Shown: positions 34,846-43,392, counted from the first letter of the stretch. The stretch: 64,000 bases of DNA from UKL13-2 sp031414695 (GCA_031414695.1 JANNWG010000028.1:1-64000), one strand, 5' to 3'. Program-made: numbers and translations. The notes: generated by a model not told the origin, from the letters alone.

Positions 34846-35375
34846 GACTCATTCATCGCGGTACGAGCGCGATCTATTTGTGCAGCACGTCCAGCATCGT
34901 CAAGTATGACGCGCTCGCCTTTTTCATTACTACTCGCCAATGGTTGGCCAGTTTCAAGGTCGCGTAAGTAGTTGGTGAATTCTGTGCATCGTACTTGTTT
35001 GGCTTTGGCCAAACGCTCCGTTTCAGCGTCTTTTTTTGCAGCGTCAGCCTCATCAGCGCGCCGCTTGTTAAAATCTTTGGATTGGTCGGCTAATGTTTTC
35101 GGCCCATCTTTGCTGTCTTTGCCTTTAGCCTTGCCATCTTTATTGGCTTTGCTGTCAATTGCAGCTTTGCTTGTCGCGGGCGGTAATTCAAGCGGGCTTG
35201 AGGCGACGCGCGTGTCTAATTTTTTCGCGACGCCACATTTAGCATCTGCGGGCGGTGGTATGTCACTGTATTGCACTTTGCCGTCTTTATCGACACATTT
35301 ATAGACTTGGGCGGACACGGTTGAATTCGCAAAAATTGCGGCAATAGCGATGATGATGGGCAGTAGTAATTTCAC
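34836..35375 (-). CDS. DUF4124-domain periplasmic protein
   Basis: A 179-residue exported protein. A signal peptide (LLLPIIIAIAAIFANSTVSA) precedes the DUF4124 domain QVYKCVDKDGKVQYSDIPPP. A Lys/Ala/Asp-rich, probably helical region follows, with a C-terminal Cys pair (VRCTEF ... NESCK) that could form a disulfide. Function is unknown. It lies upstream of fimV with a 10-bp overlap. Confidence 0.8.
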   Translation of the reverse strand: MKLLLPIIIAIAAIFANSTVSAQVYKCVDKDGKVQYSDIPPPADAKCGVAKKLDTRVASSPLELPPATSKAAIDSKANKDGKAKGKDSKDGPKTLADQSKDFNKRRADEADAAKKDAETERLAKAKQVRCTEFTNYLRDLETGQPLASSNEKGERVILDDAGRAAQIDRARTAMNESCK

Positions 35376-35438
35376 GGTGTTGTCCTCTGTGCTTTTGTAC
35401 TTAGGTCATTCTACTAGTTAAAAATGTTTTTAGCTGTG

Positions 35439-35861
35439 TCACCAGTTTACTAAAGGTAGTTTCGTTTGCGCCAAACTGAACTCGCATAAGGCTATTGTTT
35501 CACGTGCAAGTTGCGTGGTTTTGTCGCTATCAAACGCAGCTGCCGCTTGACGCGCTAAGGTAAATTTTTCTATTGCGGATGTCCAAAGCGCAAGCGAGTT
35601 ACGTGCATTATTAATTTTTTGCTCTGCCGTTAGTAATAATTGCGTTGCTTCTTCAGTAAGTGCAGTAGGCGTTGCGCGAATCGTATCGTTAACAACATCC
35701 TGTGTTACCAATCCAATTGGCTTAGTCTGAAATAAATTAAATGCGCAGCCGCTGTTTAATAAAAATATTGAAGTACAAATGCCTTGCGACAACATTTTTT
35801 TTAACACGGCTTGCCCTTGCGTTGAAAGATCAAAAAAACTTAAAAATACCAAATACATCAA
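35439..35861 (-). CDS. Small envelope protein, possible lipoprotein
   Basis: I do not recognise this protein of up to 140 residues. An internal Met (MLSQGICTSIFLLNSGC) would give a short hydrophobic leader ending at a Cys, which suggests a lipoprotein, though the residues before Cys fit the lipobox poorly. The rest is helical (EEATQLLLTAEQKINNARNSL). The start is unclear; ATG 35861 adds another hydrophobic segment. It is followed by the DUF4124-fimV genes on the same strand. Confidence 0.5.
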   Translation of the reverse strand: MMYLVFLSFFDLSTQGQAVLKKMLSQGICTSIFLLNSGCAFNLFQTKPIGLVTQDVVNDTIRATPTALTEEATQLLLTAEQKINNARNSLALWTSAIEKFTLARQAAAAFDSDKTTQLARETIALCEFSLAQTKLPLVNW

Positions 35862-35982
35862 TATGTTAGCGTGGATTTATCAATTGATATAGTAAATATT
35901 TGTAAAATTACTTTGTGATATACATTTCAACGTGAACAACGACGACTTGTTGACGGCACATAAAGCAGTGGTGAAAATTTAA

Positions 35983-36050
35983 AAAGTCCCCATCTGACGG
36001 GTGTTATGGAGCATAAATGCCTGAAAATGCCCGCCAATATTAGGGGTTTA
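35983..36050. repeat. 70-bp palindromic repeat family, copy C
   Basis: Carries GGAGCATAAATGCCTGAAAA followed by TGCCCGCCAATATTAGGGGTTT, the family's core and right arm, with CCCC/GGGG at the stem ends. It lies about 85 bp upstream of guaB in a divergent gap of 274 bp that otherwise holds nothing recognisable. Confidence 0.8.
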
Positions 36051-36135
36051 GCTATTTTGAACAGATTAAACCATATCAATATCGCCGTGCCTGCGCTCTC
36101 ATCGGTATAATTTGGTTTTTGACGGAGCCTGAAAC

Positions 36136-37596
36136 GTGAAACTCATCGCCAAAGCCCTAACTTTCGACGACGTTTTGCTCGTCCCTGCCCATTCTGAAGT
36201 GCATCCACGCGATGTTTCGCTTTCGACCCGCCTGACCAAAAATATCACGCTCAATTTACCGCTGATATCCGCGGCGATGGATACCGTAACTGAATCGCGG
36301 TTAGCCATTGCGATGGCGCAAGAGGGTGGCATCGGAATTGTGCATAAAAATTTATCGATCGCCGTGCAAGCCGCCGAGGTTTCCAAGGTGAAACGCTTTG
36401 AATCAGGCGTGGTGAAAGACCCGCTTGTGGTGTCGCCCAATATGTTAGTGGGTGAAGTCATCAAATTACAGTTGATACACGGCGTGTCTGGCCTCCCCGT
36501 CGTCGATGGCGGCAAAGTGGTTGGCATAGTGACTAGCCGCGATATTCGTTTTGAAACTAACCTCGATCAGCCGGTGAAAAATATCATGACGCCCCGTGAG
36601 CGTTTGGTCACCGTTAAAGAAGGCGCGACGCTTGATCAAGCGCAGGCGCTTATTCATAAGCATCGGCTTGAGCGTGTCTTGGTGGTCAATGAGGCGTTCG
36701 AGCTAGCCGGGCTGATCACAGTAAAAGATATTCAAAAGGCCAAAGACCATCCATTCGCGTGCAAGGATGCGCTCGGTCGATTACGTGTTGGCGCAGGCAT
36801 CGGCGTGGGAGGTGACAATCTGGATCGTGCCGCGGCGCTCATCGAAGCGGGTGCGGATTGTTTGGTGGTAGATTCTTCCCACGGACACGCGCAGGCAGTG
36901 CTGGCGATGGTTAAAGCCGTGAAGGTTAAATTTCCGAACGTTGGCGTCATCGGCGGCAATGTGGCGACTGGTGCGGGTGCGAAAGCGTTAGCCGATCATG
37001 GTGCTGATTGCGTAAAAGTAGGCGTCGGCCCAGGCTCGATTTGCACCACGCGCATTGTCACAGGTGTAGGCATGCCGCAAATCACGGCAGTAGCTGAGGC
37101 CGCCAAAGCACTTGCCGCAATGGACATACCATGCATTGCCGACGGCGGCATTCGTTATTCAGGCGACGTTGCAAAAGCCATCGCCGCCGGGGCTTCATCC
37201 GTCATGATGGGTTCGATGTTTGCCGGTACAGATGAAGCGCCCGGTGAGATCGAGTTATACCAAGGTAGATCATACAAAAGCTATCGCGGCATGGGCTCAT
37301 TGGGTGCGATGCAAAAAGGCTCATCTGATCGTTATTTTCAAGAAAATATATCGAATGCCGATAAGCTCGTGCCTGAAGGTATCGAAGGACGAGTGCCGTA
37401 TAAAGGCTCGGTGACGGCCATTATCACGCAGCTCATGGGTGGTGTGCGCGCCTCGATGGGGCTTGTAGGTGCGATGACGATTGGCGAGATGCACAAAAAA
37501 GCAGAGTTTGTTGAGATTACCTCCGCTGGCATGCGCGAATCACACGTGCATGATGTGCAGATCACAAAAGAAGCACCGAATTATCGGGCGGATTAA
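36136..37596 (+). CDS. guaB: Inosine-5'-monophosphate dehydrogenase
   Basis: Oxidises IMP to XMP, the first committed step to GMP. The 486-residue protein has the TIM barrel (LTFDDVLLVPAHSEVHPRDV), two CBS domains at about 95-200 (GLPVVDGGKVVGIVTSRDIR, RVLVVNEAFELAGLITVKD), and the catalytic Cys in VGPGSICTTRIVTGVG. The flap motif RYFQ is also present. Start is GTG 36136. An MFS gene separates it from guaA, which acts on its product. Confidence 0.98.
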   Translation: MKLIAKALTFDDVLLVPAHSEVHPRDVSLSTRLTKNITLNLPLISAAMDTVTESRLAIAMAQEGGIGIVHKNLSIAVQAAEVSKVKRFESGVVKDPLVVSPNMLVGEVIKLQLIHGVSGLPVVDGGKVVGIVTSRDIRFETNLDQPVKNIMTPRERLVTVKEGATLDQAQALIHKHRLERVLVVNEAFELAGLITVKDIQKAKDHPFACKDALGRLRVGAGIGVGGDNLDRAAALIEAGADCLVVDSSHGHAQAVLAMVKAVKVKFPNVGVIGGNVATGAGAKALADHGADCVKVGVGPGSICTTRIVTGVGMPQITAVAEAAKALAAMDIPCIADGGIRYSGDVAKAIAAGASSVMMGSMFAGTDEAPGEIELYQGRSYKSYRGMGSLGAMQKGSSDRYFQENISNADKLVPEGIEGRVPYKGSVTAIITQLMGGVRASMGLVGAMTIGEMHKKAEFVEITSAGMRESHVHDVQITKEAPNYRAD

Positions 37597-37634
37597 GTTG
37601 TTGATAGCGTCCGACTTTTTATCATTTGGAGAAT

Positions 37635-38942
37635 ATGTTGGATAGCAGTCAAGTCGCCGTAAATGCAAGCAGCAATCCTATTTCGATGAATGAAAAAGCC
37701 CGCCAACGCGGATTTCGATTTGTCTTAATTGTCGTTTTTCTTGATATGCTCGGTGTAGGTTTGGCCGTGCCGGTACTGCCATTGCTAGTAGGTGACTTCG
37801 TTAGCAGCGCTGACGAACAAGCGCGCTGGTACGGCATTCTCGCGGCGACATTTGGGCTGCTGCAATTTTTATGTATGCCGCTCTTGGGTGCGTTGTCAGA
37901 CAAAATCGGACGTAAGCCGGTATTGATTATTTCTAGCGCCGGCATGGGCTTAAATTTTTTAGTCACTGCTTGGGCGCCGAGCTTAATGTGGTTATTTCTT
38001 GGTCGATTTATTGGCGGCGCGTGCGCCGCATCAATGTCCACAGCATCGGCCTATGCGTCGGATATTTCCACACCCGAAAAACGCGCAAAAACATTTGGCT
38101 TGATTGGTGCGGCATTTGGCATGGGCTTTATTTGTGGGCCGATGCTTGGCGGCATCTTGGGTAGTGTTAGCTATCAATTACCTTTTTATGTGGGCGCAGC
38201 ACTCTGTTTTGCGAATGCGATATTTGGTTATTTTTTCGTTACAGAGTCTCTACCAAAAGACAAGCGATCTGCATTCACTCTGACCAAAGCCAATCCGTTT
38301 ACATCCGTCGCAAGACTATTTGCCCGCCCTGACATTGGCGCACTCATTATTGTTTTTGCCCTCTCCGCCTTTGCGCAAATATTGCAGCAAACCACATGGG
38401 TGCTTTATACCAATTTCAAATTTGGCTGGGGGCCAAAAGAAAACGGCATCGCGCTATTTTTAGTCGGCGTCACCGCAGCGGTAGTACAAGCGGGGTTACT
38501 TACGCGCTTAATTAAGTTGATGGGTGAAGTACGTGTGGGCGTCATTGGCTTGGCAGTAGCCTCGGTGATTTATTTCTTAAATGGGCTCGCCTCCGCAGGC
38601 TGGATGATCTACGCGCTCATCGTCTTTAACTTTTTATCTTACGCATCCGGCCCCGCGCTGCAAGCAATCGTCTCTAAAGCCTCAGACCCGAAAGAGCAGG
38701 GCGCGTTAATGGGCTCACTGCAATCATTATCGAGCTTATCAATTGTTGTTGCGCCCATCATCAGCACACAATTACTCGCTGAAGTTTCTCACTACCCGCA
38801 AGGTGATTGGCGCATGGGCGTGGTATTTTATTTGGCCGCGTTTTTACAACTGATCGGTGTGATATTAGCGTGGCGCTTTTTTGCAAAAAATGGCGTGCCC
38901 GTGCATTCCGCAAATAAAAGCACGCCAGTAGCGCCAGTTTAA
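37635..38942 (+). CDS. MFS transporter (TetA-like drug:H+ antiporter family)
   Basis: A twelve-helix major facilitator of about 435 residues. Motif A is visible as PLLGALSDKIGRKPVLIIS, and the first helix carries VVFLDMLGVGLAVPVLPLL, similar to TetA/DHA1 exporters. The substrate is unknown; resistance should not be assumed. ATG 37635 has a close GGAG; the TTG at 37626 is in frame. Its position between guaB and guaA is unusual and might reflect insertion or co-expression with purine genes. Confidence 0.88.
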   Translation: MLDSSQVAVNASSNPISMNEKARQRGFRFVLIVVFLDMLGVGLAVPVLPLLVGDFVSSADEQARWYGILAATFGLLQFLCMPLLGALSDKIGRKPVLIISSAGMGLNFLVTAWAPSLMWLFLGRFIGGACAASMSTASAYASDISTPEKRAKTFGLIGAAFGMGFICGPMLGGILGSVSYQLPFYVGAALCFANAIFGYFFVTESLPKDKRSAFTLTKANPFTSVARLFARPDIGALIIVFALSAFAQILQQTTWVLYTNFKFGWGPKENGIALFLVGVTAAVVQAGLLTRLIKLMGEVRVGVIGLAVASVIYFLNGLASAGWMIYALIVFNFLSYASGPALQAIVSKASDPKEQGALMGSLQSLSSLSIVVAPIISTQLLAEVSHYPQGDWRMGVVFYLAAFLQLIGVILAWRFFAKNGVPVHSANKSTPVAPV

Positions 38943-38983
38943 TCACGCCCAACGCCCGACCCTAAACGCTCACTAAAAAAATC

Positions 38984-40645
38984 ATGCAAGATAAAATTCT
39001 CATCCTCGATTTCGGTTCACAGGTTACCCAACTTATTGCACGGCGTGTGCGCGAAGCCGGTGTGTATTCGGAGCTACATCCGTTTGACATGTCTGATGCC
39101 GACATTCGCGCGTTTAATCCCAAGGGCATTATTTTGTCGGGTTCACACGCTTCAGTTACCGAGGTTGACACCGCACGTGCGCCGCAAGTCGTCTTCGAGC
39201 TAGGTGTGCCAGTGCTTGGCATTTGCTACGGCATGCAAACGATGGCGGCACAGCTTGGCGGCAAGGTTGAGAATGGCCTAGTGCGTGAGTTTGGCTATGC
39301 CCAAGTGCGTGCACGCGGCCACTCCAAATTATTTAACGAAATTGCAGATCATACCAATGCCGATGGTCACGGCATGTTGGATGTATGGATGAGCCATGGC
39401 GATAAGGTAGATGCCTTGCCGCCAGGCTTTAAGGTGATTGCTGAGACGCCTTCCTGCCCCGTTGCCGGTATGGCTGATGAAACGCGCGGATTTTATGCGC
39501 TGCAATTTCACCCAGAAGTCACACACACCAAACAAGGCAAGGCGATTTTTTCGCGATTCGTACACGAGATATGTGGCTGTACATCAAGCTGGAATATGCC
39601 AGAGTACATTCCTGAAGCAGTTGCAAAAATTAAGGCGCAAGTCGGTAATGATGAGGTCATCCTAGGCTTGAGTGGTGGTGTTGATTCCTCTGTTGCCGCC
39701 GCGCTAATCCACCGCGCAATAGGTGAGAAACTCACTTGCGTGTATGTGGATAATGGCCTCATGCGTTTAAATGAATCGGCACAAATCAAAAAAACATTCA
39801 GCGATGTTAGCCAAACGCGTTTGCAAATGAAAATTGTGTATGTTGACGCCAGCGAAGAATTTTTGTCGCAACTTAAAGGTGTCGCAGAGCCCGAACAAAA
39901 ACGCAAAATTATCGGTCGCGTATTTGTTGAAGTGTTCCAACGCGAAAGCGCAAAATTACAAAACGCGAAGTGGTTGGCGCAAGGCACGATCTACCCAGAC
40001 GTGATCGAGTCGGCTTCAGCCAAAACAAAAAAAGCCCACACCATCAAGAGCCATCACAATGTAGGTGGTCTGCCAGACTCATTGCACTTAAAGTTGCTTG
40101 AGCCATTGCGCGAACTCTTCAAAGACGAAGTGCGTGAATTAGGCGTTGCATTAGGATTGCCAAGAGAAATGGTCTATCGCCACCCCTTCCCAGGGCCAGG
40201 ATTAGGCGTCAGAATTTTAGGCGAAGTCACTCGCGAAGCAGCGGATCTACTACGCCGTGCAGACGCGATATTTATTGAGGAGCTTCGCAACACACCTGTC
40301 ACTCTCCCCTTTGAAAAAGGGGAGCACCAATCAAAGCTCCCTCCCCTTCAAGGGGAGGGCTGGGGTGGGGATGGGGTTAAAACCTGGTACGACAACGTAG
40401 CCCAAGCCTTCGCCGTCTATCTCCCTGTGAAAAGCGTCGGCGTCATGGGCGATGGCCGCACATACGAAAATGTTGTCGCGCTCAGAGCCGTACAAACCAC
40501 CGACTTCATGACCGCGCATTGGGCTGAGCTACCCTATTCACTGCTTGGCAAAGTCTCGAACCGCATCATCAACGAAGTGCGTGGGTTTAATCGTGTGGTA
40601 TATGACGTGAGTGGCAAGCCGCCTGCGACCATTGAGTGGGAGTAA
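38984..40645 (+). CDS. guaA: GMP synthase with an in-frame palindromic-repeat insertion
   Basis: Converts XMP to GMP using glutamine. The class I amidotransferase domain has Cys81 in GICYGMQTM and the His/Glu pair in LQFHPEVTH. The ATP-pyrophosphatase loop is SGGVDSS at about 230-236, and the C-terminal dimerisation domain ends KPPATIEWE. At 553 residues it is longer than the usual 525 or so. The excess is residues 437-465 (40292-40378), between EELRN and KTWYDNVAQAF, encoded by palindromic repeat DNA (peptide contains LPPLQGEGWGGDG). All catalytic motifs are intact, so it is probably active. Three decayed copies of its 3' end lie downstream. Confidence 0.96.
   Translation: MQDKILILDFGSQVTQLIARRVREAGVYSELHPFDMSDADIRAFNPKGIILSGSHASVTEVDTARAPQVVFELGVPVLGICYGMQTMAAQLGGKVENGLVREFGYAQVRARGHSKLFNEIADHTNADGHGMLDVWMSHGDKVDALPPGFKVIAETPSCPVAGMADETRGFYALQFHPEVTHTKQGKAIFSRFVHEICGCTSSWNMPEYIPEAVAKIKAQVGNDEVILGLSGGVDSSVAAALIHRAIGEKLTCVYVDNGLMRLNESAQIKKTFSDVSQTRLQMKIVYVDASEEFLSQLKGVAEPEQKRKIIGRVFVEVFQRESAKLQNAKWLAQGTIYPDVIESASAKTKKAHTIKSHHNVGGLPDSLHLKLLEPLRELFKDEVRELGVALGLPREMVYRHPFPGPGLGVRILGEVTREAADLLRRADAIFIEELRNTPVTLPFEKGEHQSKLPPLQGEGWGGDGVKTWYDNVAQAFAVYLPVKSVGVMGDGRTYENVVALRAVQTTDFMTAHWAELPYSLLGKVSNRIINEVRGFNRVVYDVSGKPPATIEWE
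40304..40378 (+). repeat. Palindromic repeat inserted in frame inside guaA
   Basis: Two hairpins: CTCCCC/GGGGAG at 40304-40324 and CCCTCCCC/GGGGAGGG at 40339-40359, followed by CTGGGGTGGGGATGGGG. This is the same GC-rich type as at 400-441 and 521-561, but here it is translated as part of GuaA, with the full 87-nt addition at 40292-40378 keeping the frame. Confidence 0.9.
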
Positions 40646-40751
40646 ATTTACCAGAGGCAGTCACTTGACGTGCATCGGGGCATATATTTAATATGACGGC
40701 ATCTAACATCTAAGTACGCAAAACTTGTTTTGAGCCATTTAGGGAGACAGC

Positions 40752-41315
40752 ATGAGCCTCTTAAAAATTGTGATCTGTCTCGCAGTCGTATATGCGGGGT
40801 ACAAATATGTTTCACCGCAGGCGAGTAGCAAAGGCGCAAAGAGTTATTTGGGGAGTTCAGAGGTGCAGCACCTGCCTCCAGGTCAGCTAACCGAAGATGA
40901 CAAACGTCTCTTGGCGCAGCACGGAATATCAGCAGAAGGCGCCGTAGTTGTTAGTAGAACTACCCAAGTCATCGATGCAGATGCTGAGGTCAGCAACCCA
41001 AATGTCCCTTTCGTGAACCTGCCCACGCCGAGTGGCCACAGTGGCATGGGTGTGATTGTGTTCGCTCCGGCTAATTGCCCCAAAGCCGCAGGGCAACGCG
41101 CCGATGACATGATGAGTCGTTTGGCCTCGAGCGGTATACCAGCCACACGTGCGCGTGATGCTAATTTCAGCACTGAAGGCATGTCGCCCCAAGCGATACA
41201 AGACCTGAATAGTGTTATGGCGGGGACGCTACCAGCGGTTTTTGTCAATGGCACTGGCAAAGCAAACCCCAGCGTTGAGGAAGTGCTTGCGCAGTATAGG
41301 CGGACGAAAGGTTGA
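40752..41315 (+). CDS. Membrane-anchored thioredoxin/glutaredoxin-like protein
   Basis: A 187-residue protein with one N-terminal membrane helix (LLKIVICLAVVYAGYKYV). The C-terminal 95 residues look like a thioredoxin fold: VIVFAPANCPKAAGQRADDM carries a single Cys where a CxxC would be, and GTLPAVFVNGTG provides the cis-Pro loop. A monothiol or non-redox role is therefore more likely than a dithiol one. It is the first gene after guaA and is followed by the first guaA-tail fragment. Function is inferred only from fold. Confidence 0.55.
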   Translation: MSLLKIVICLAVVYAGYKYVSPQASSKGAKSYLGSSEVQHLPPGQLTEDDKRLLAQHGISAEGAVVVSRTTQVIDADAEVSNPNVPFVNLPTPSGHSGMGVIVFAPANCPKAAGQRADDMMSRLASSGIPATRARDANFSTEGMSPQAIQDLNSVMAGTLPAVFVNGTGKANPSVEEVLAQYRRTKG

Positions 41316-41356
41316 CCTGCACGACTGGGTCGCGTATTCGTTCGTTATTGCAGAGG

Positions 41357-41400
41357 CAATGCTTGAAACTGCCCTGTTTACGGGCGCTTTCAAGGCATTG
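41357..41400. repeat. Imperfect hairpin after the thioredoxin-like gene
   Basis: CAATGCTTGAAACTGCCC at 41357-41374 pairs with CGGGCGCTTTCAAGGCATTG at 41381-41400 around a 6-base loop. The left arm resembles the right half of the 70-bp family (AATGCTTCAAACTACCC in copy D) and the right arm its left half, so it may be a rearranged, decayed relative. With the guaA fragment it fills the 341-bp gap before vapB. Confidence 0.5.
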
Positions 41401-41429
41401 GTATGTAACGCCGTGTTCTTTTTATGTTG

Positions 41430-41513
41430 AGCTGCGTCATCAACGAAGTGTGTGGATTTAATCTCATGATGTATGAATTGCGTGGCAATCCGCCTGCGAC
41501 CATTGAGTGGGAG
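41430..41513 (+). pseudogene. guaA: guaA 3'-end fragment 1
   Basis: About 84 bp matching the last 28 codons of guaA (40562-40642), including GTCATCAACGAAGTG and CCTGCGACCATTGAGTGGGA, with roughly 15% mismatches. It has no start codon and cannot encode a functional domain. It marks the end of the thioredoxin-like interval. Confidence 0.85.
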
Positions 41514-41656
41514 TGGGAGCGACCACTTGCAAAGACTGGCTAAACTGGTAGATATCATCTGCGCGATTAACAAAGTGATCACTTTTTGCTTGACGATTTG
41601 ATCATTACACTTATATTTCTAAGTATATTTTTTTGTCATTGTGAGGAGTTATAGCC

Positions 41657-41887
41657 ATGTCACAAATCACGTTGTATCTAGACGATGCCACCCAGGCGCT
41701 GGTAGATCGAGGTGCTGAAGCCAATGGCGTGTCAAAAAGTCGCTGGGTTGCCGAAATCATTCGCAAATATGCAGCACATGAATGGCCTCAAGACTGTCTA
41801 GCCTTGGCGGGACGTTTTGTTGATTTTCCGCTGCGCGAGCAAAGCCAAACTGAGCAACCAGTTGATACTACACGTGTTAGTTTTTAA
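41657..41887 (+). CDS. VapB-type ribbon-helix-helix antitoxin
   Basis: A 76-residue CopG-like antitoxin. ITLYLDDATQALVDRGAEA and SKSRWVAEIIRKYAAHEWP give the strand-helix-helix fold; the C-terminal part would wrap the toxin. GAGGAG lies about 10 bp before ATG 41657. The reading frame is intact, although the toxin gene 6 bp downstream is destroyed. It lies between guaA fragments 1 and 2. Confidence 0.85.
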   Translation: MSQITLYLDDATQALVDRGAEANGVSKSRWVAEIIRKYAAHEWPQDCLALAGRFVDFPLREQSQTEQPVDTTRVSF

Positions 41888-41893
41888 TTAGCC

Positions 41894-42314
41894 ATGCTGA
41901 TTCTCAACAGCAATACCATTAGCTACTATTTTCGCGGCGACCCTATTGTAGTGCCGCGCCTGCAAGCGCTACGACCTGCTGAATTAGCCGTGCCTGCTAT
42001 CGTTGAATATGAGCTTCGTTATGACATATGGCCTATTACGTTTGCCGCAGGATGCGGCGGCACCACGTCTGGTAGCGCTAGCGTAACTGCTGGAACCGAT
42101 GCAGCATTTGCCATAAGATCGCGAATGTGCAGCCATTGCGGCTCGCCTTCGTGTTGAGCTTGAGGCAGCAGGCACACCCATCGGCCCGCATGACACGTTA
42201 ATTGCCGCCGTAGCGTTACGTCATCAGGCCACATTGGTGACGCGCAATATCCGTGAATTTTCTCGTGTGACGGGCTTGCAGTGGGTTAATTGGCACGAAG
42301 CTACATCACACTGA
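41894..42314 (+). pseudogene. VapC-type PIN-domain toxin, inactivated
   Basis: The first 43 codons read as a PIN toxin (TISYYFRGDPIVVPRLQALR, VPAIVEYELRY). The frame then shifts near 42023; the continuation in another frame (DAAAPRLVALA, RECAAIAARLRVELEAAGTP, GPHDTLIAAVALRHQATLVT) runs to a TGA at 42314 but has two nonsense codons, TAA where a Gln and a Phe codon would be expected. The usual catalytic Asp of LILDTNT is also Asn here (LILNSNT). The toxin is therefore dead several times over. Confidence 0.85.
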
Positions 42315-42377
42315 GTCTGTGAGGGGTAAATCAGAAATGTTATGCCTAATATTAACGCGCCCATTTTTATTTTTATT

Positions 42378-42597
42378 GAAAGCGTCGGCGTCATGGACGA
42401 CGGAAGCGCCTATGAAAATATCGTCGCACTCAGAGCCGTGCAAACCACGGACTTCATGACCGCCCACTGGGCAGAGCTACCCTATTCGCTACTAGGCAAA
42501 GTCTCAAACCGCATCATCAATGAAGTGCGTGGGTTTAATCGTGTGGTGTATGACGTGAGTGGCAAGCCGCCGGCAACCATTTAATGGGAGTAGCCAA
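42378..42597 (+). pseudogene. guaA: guaA 3'-end fragment 2
   Basis: About 220 bp nearly identical to guaA 40431-40645, from SVGVM through GKPPATI. A GAG to TAA change ends the frame three codons early. An open frame from 42342 would give 80 residues but lacks everything upstream of the dimerisation domain. It shares GSAYE with fragment 3 where guaA has GRTYE, so fragments 2 and 3 are related to each other. Confidence 0.92.
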
Positions 42598-42649
42598 TAG
42601 CATTTCATTTTGCCGCTGCAATAAGTAGCACCTAGTGCTATAATAAAAT

Positions 42650-43039
42650 ATGTCAAATGCACAAAGTACAGCAAATAAGTCGCGCGCTTTTAAGACGGCA
42701 TGGTTCGTGAAGCATGCAAGAAAGGCGGGCATCAGCGACGCCATTCTCTGTGCGGCTTTCCATGAAATACAGATTGGACAGTGCGATGACTTGGGCGGCG
42801 GTGTTTTCAAAAAACGTCTCGCTAAAAATGACTACCGCGCAATCATCCTGACTAAAAATGGCGGGCACTGGATTTATGTCTATTTGTTTGCGAAAAAAGA
42901 TCGCAGTAATATTGATGAGAAGGAGTTGGTTGCCTTCCGGAAACTATCGTCAGCATATGCTGCGCTCACCATAGACCAGCTCATCGTGTTGATTGACAAC
43001 GGCGACTTACAGGAGATTTGCAATGGCAACAAAGCGTAA
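42650..43039 (+). CDS. HigB/RelE-like toxin
   Basis: A 129-residue RelE-superfamily protein of the type that pairs with a downstream XRE antitoxin. Visible: AFKTAWFVKHARKAGISDAI, GGGVFKKRLAKNDYRAIIL and WIYVYLFAKKDRSNI, with the basic residues expected for mRNA cleavage. The toxin comes first and overlaps the antitoxin by 17 bp, which is the HigBA order. It starts 50 bp after guaA fragment 2. Confidence 0.85.
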   Translation: MSNAQSTANKSRAFKTAWFVKHARKAGISDAILCAAFHEIQIGQCDDLGGGVFKKRLAKNDYRAIILTKNGGHWIYVYLFAKKDRSNIDEKELVAFRKLSSAYAALTIDQLIVLIDNGDLQEICNGNKA

Positions 43040-43346
43040 ATACAAGAGCGACGCGTTCGAGGCGATTCACTCATCTGCTAAAGCGCTACACCGCGTTGGT
43101 GCAATGAGTAAAACCACGCTCCGCGAGTTCGATGAAACCTGTTTGACGACCGCCGAGGCAATCGCACCTCAACAGATAAAAAAAATTCGCGAAAGCAATC
43201 ACGTTAGCCAGCCTATTTTTGCCCGCTACTTAAATACCAGCGAGTCAACCGTGCAGAAATGGGAGACTGGCGCGAAACGACCAAGTGGTATGGCGCTACG
43301 ATTGCTTCAGGTTGTGAAGAAGCATGGGTTGACGGTGTTGTCGTAA
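43023..43346 (+). CDS. HigA-like XRE-family antitoxin
   Basis: A 107-residue protein with an XRE helix-turn-helix at about 55-105 (IKKIRESNHVSQPIFARYLN, STVQKWETGAKRPSGMALRLL). ATG 43023 is used because it gives the normal MATKRKYKSD start; the frame extends upstream into the toxin gene. It would both neutralise the toxin and repress the operon. It is followed by a palindromic repeat and guaA fragment 3. Confidence 0.88.
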   Translation: MATKRKYKSDAFEAIHSSAKALHRVGAMSKTTLREFDETCLTTAEAIAPQQIKKIRESNHVSQPIFARYLNTSESTVQKWETGAKRPSGMALRLLQVVKKHGLTVLS

Positions 43347-43392
43347 AAGTAGTGAGATTTGAGGGTGGTTTATGGAGGGGATGGGTTTACTT

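Noticed and set aside
41212..41430. Small frame overlapping the end of the thioredoxin-like gene
   Set aside because: It runs out of frame through the gene and the following hairpin and has no recognisable product.
42342..42584. An 80-residue open frame that reads like GuaA
   Set aside because: It is only the tail of the dimerisation domain with unrelated leading residues, so it is listed as a guaA fragment rather than a gene.
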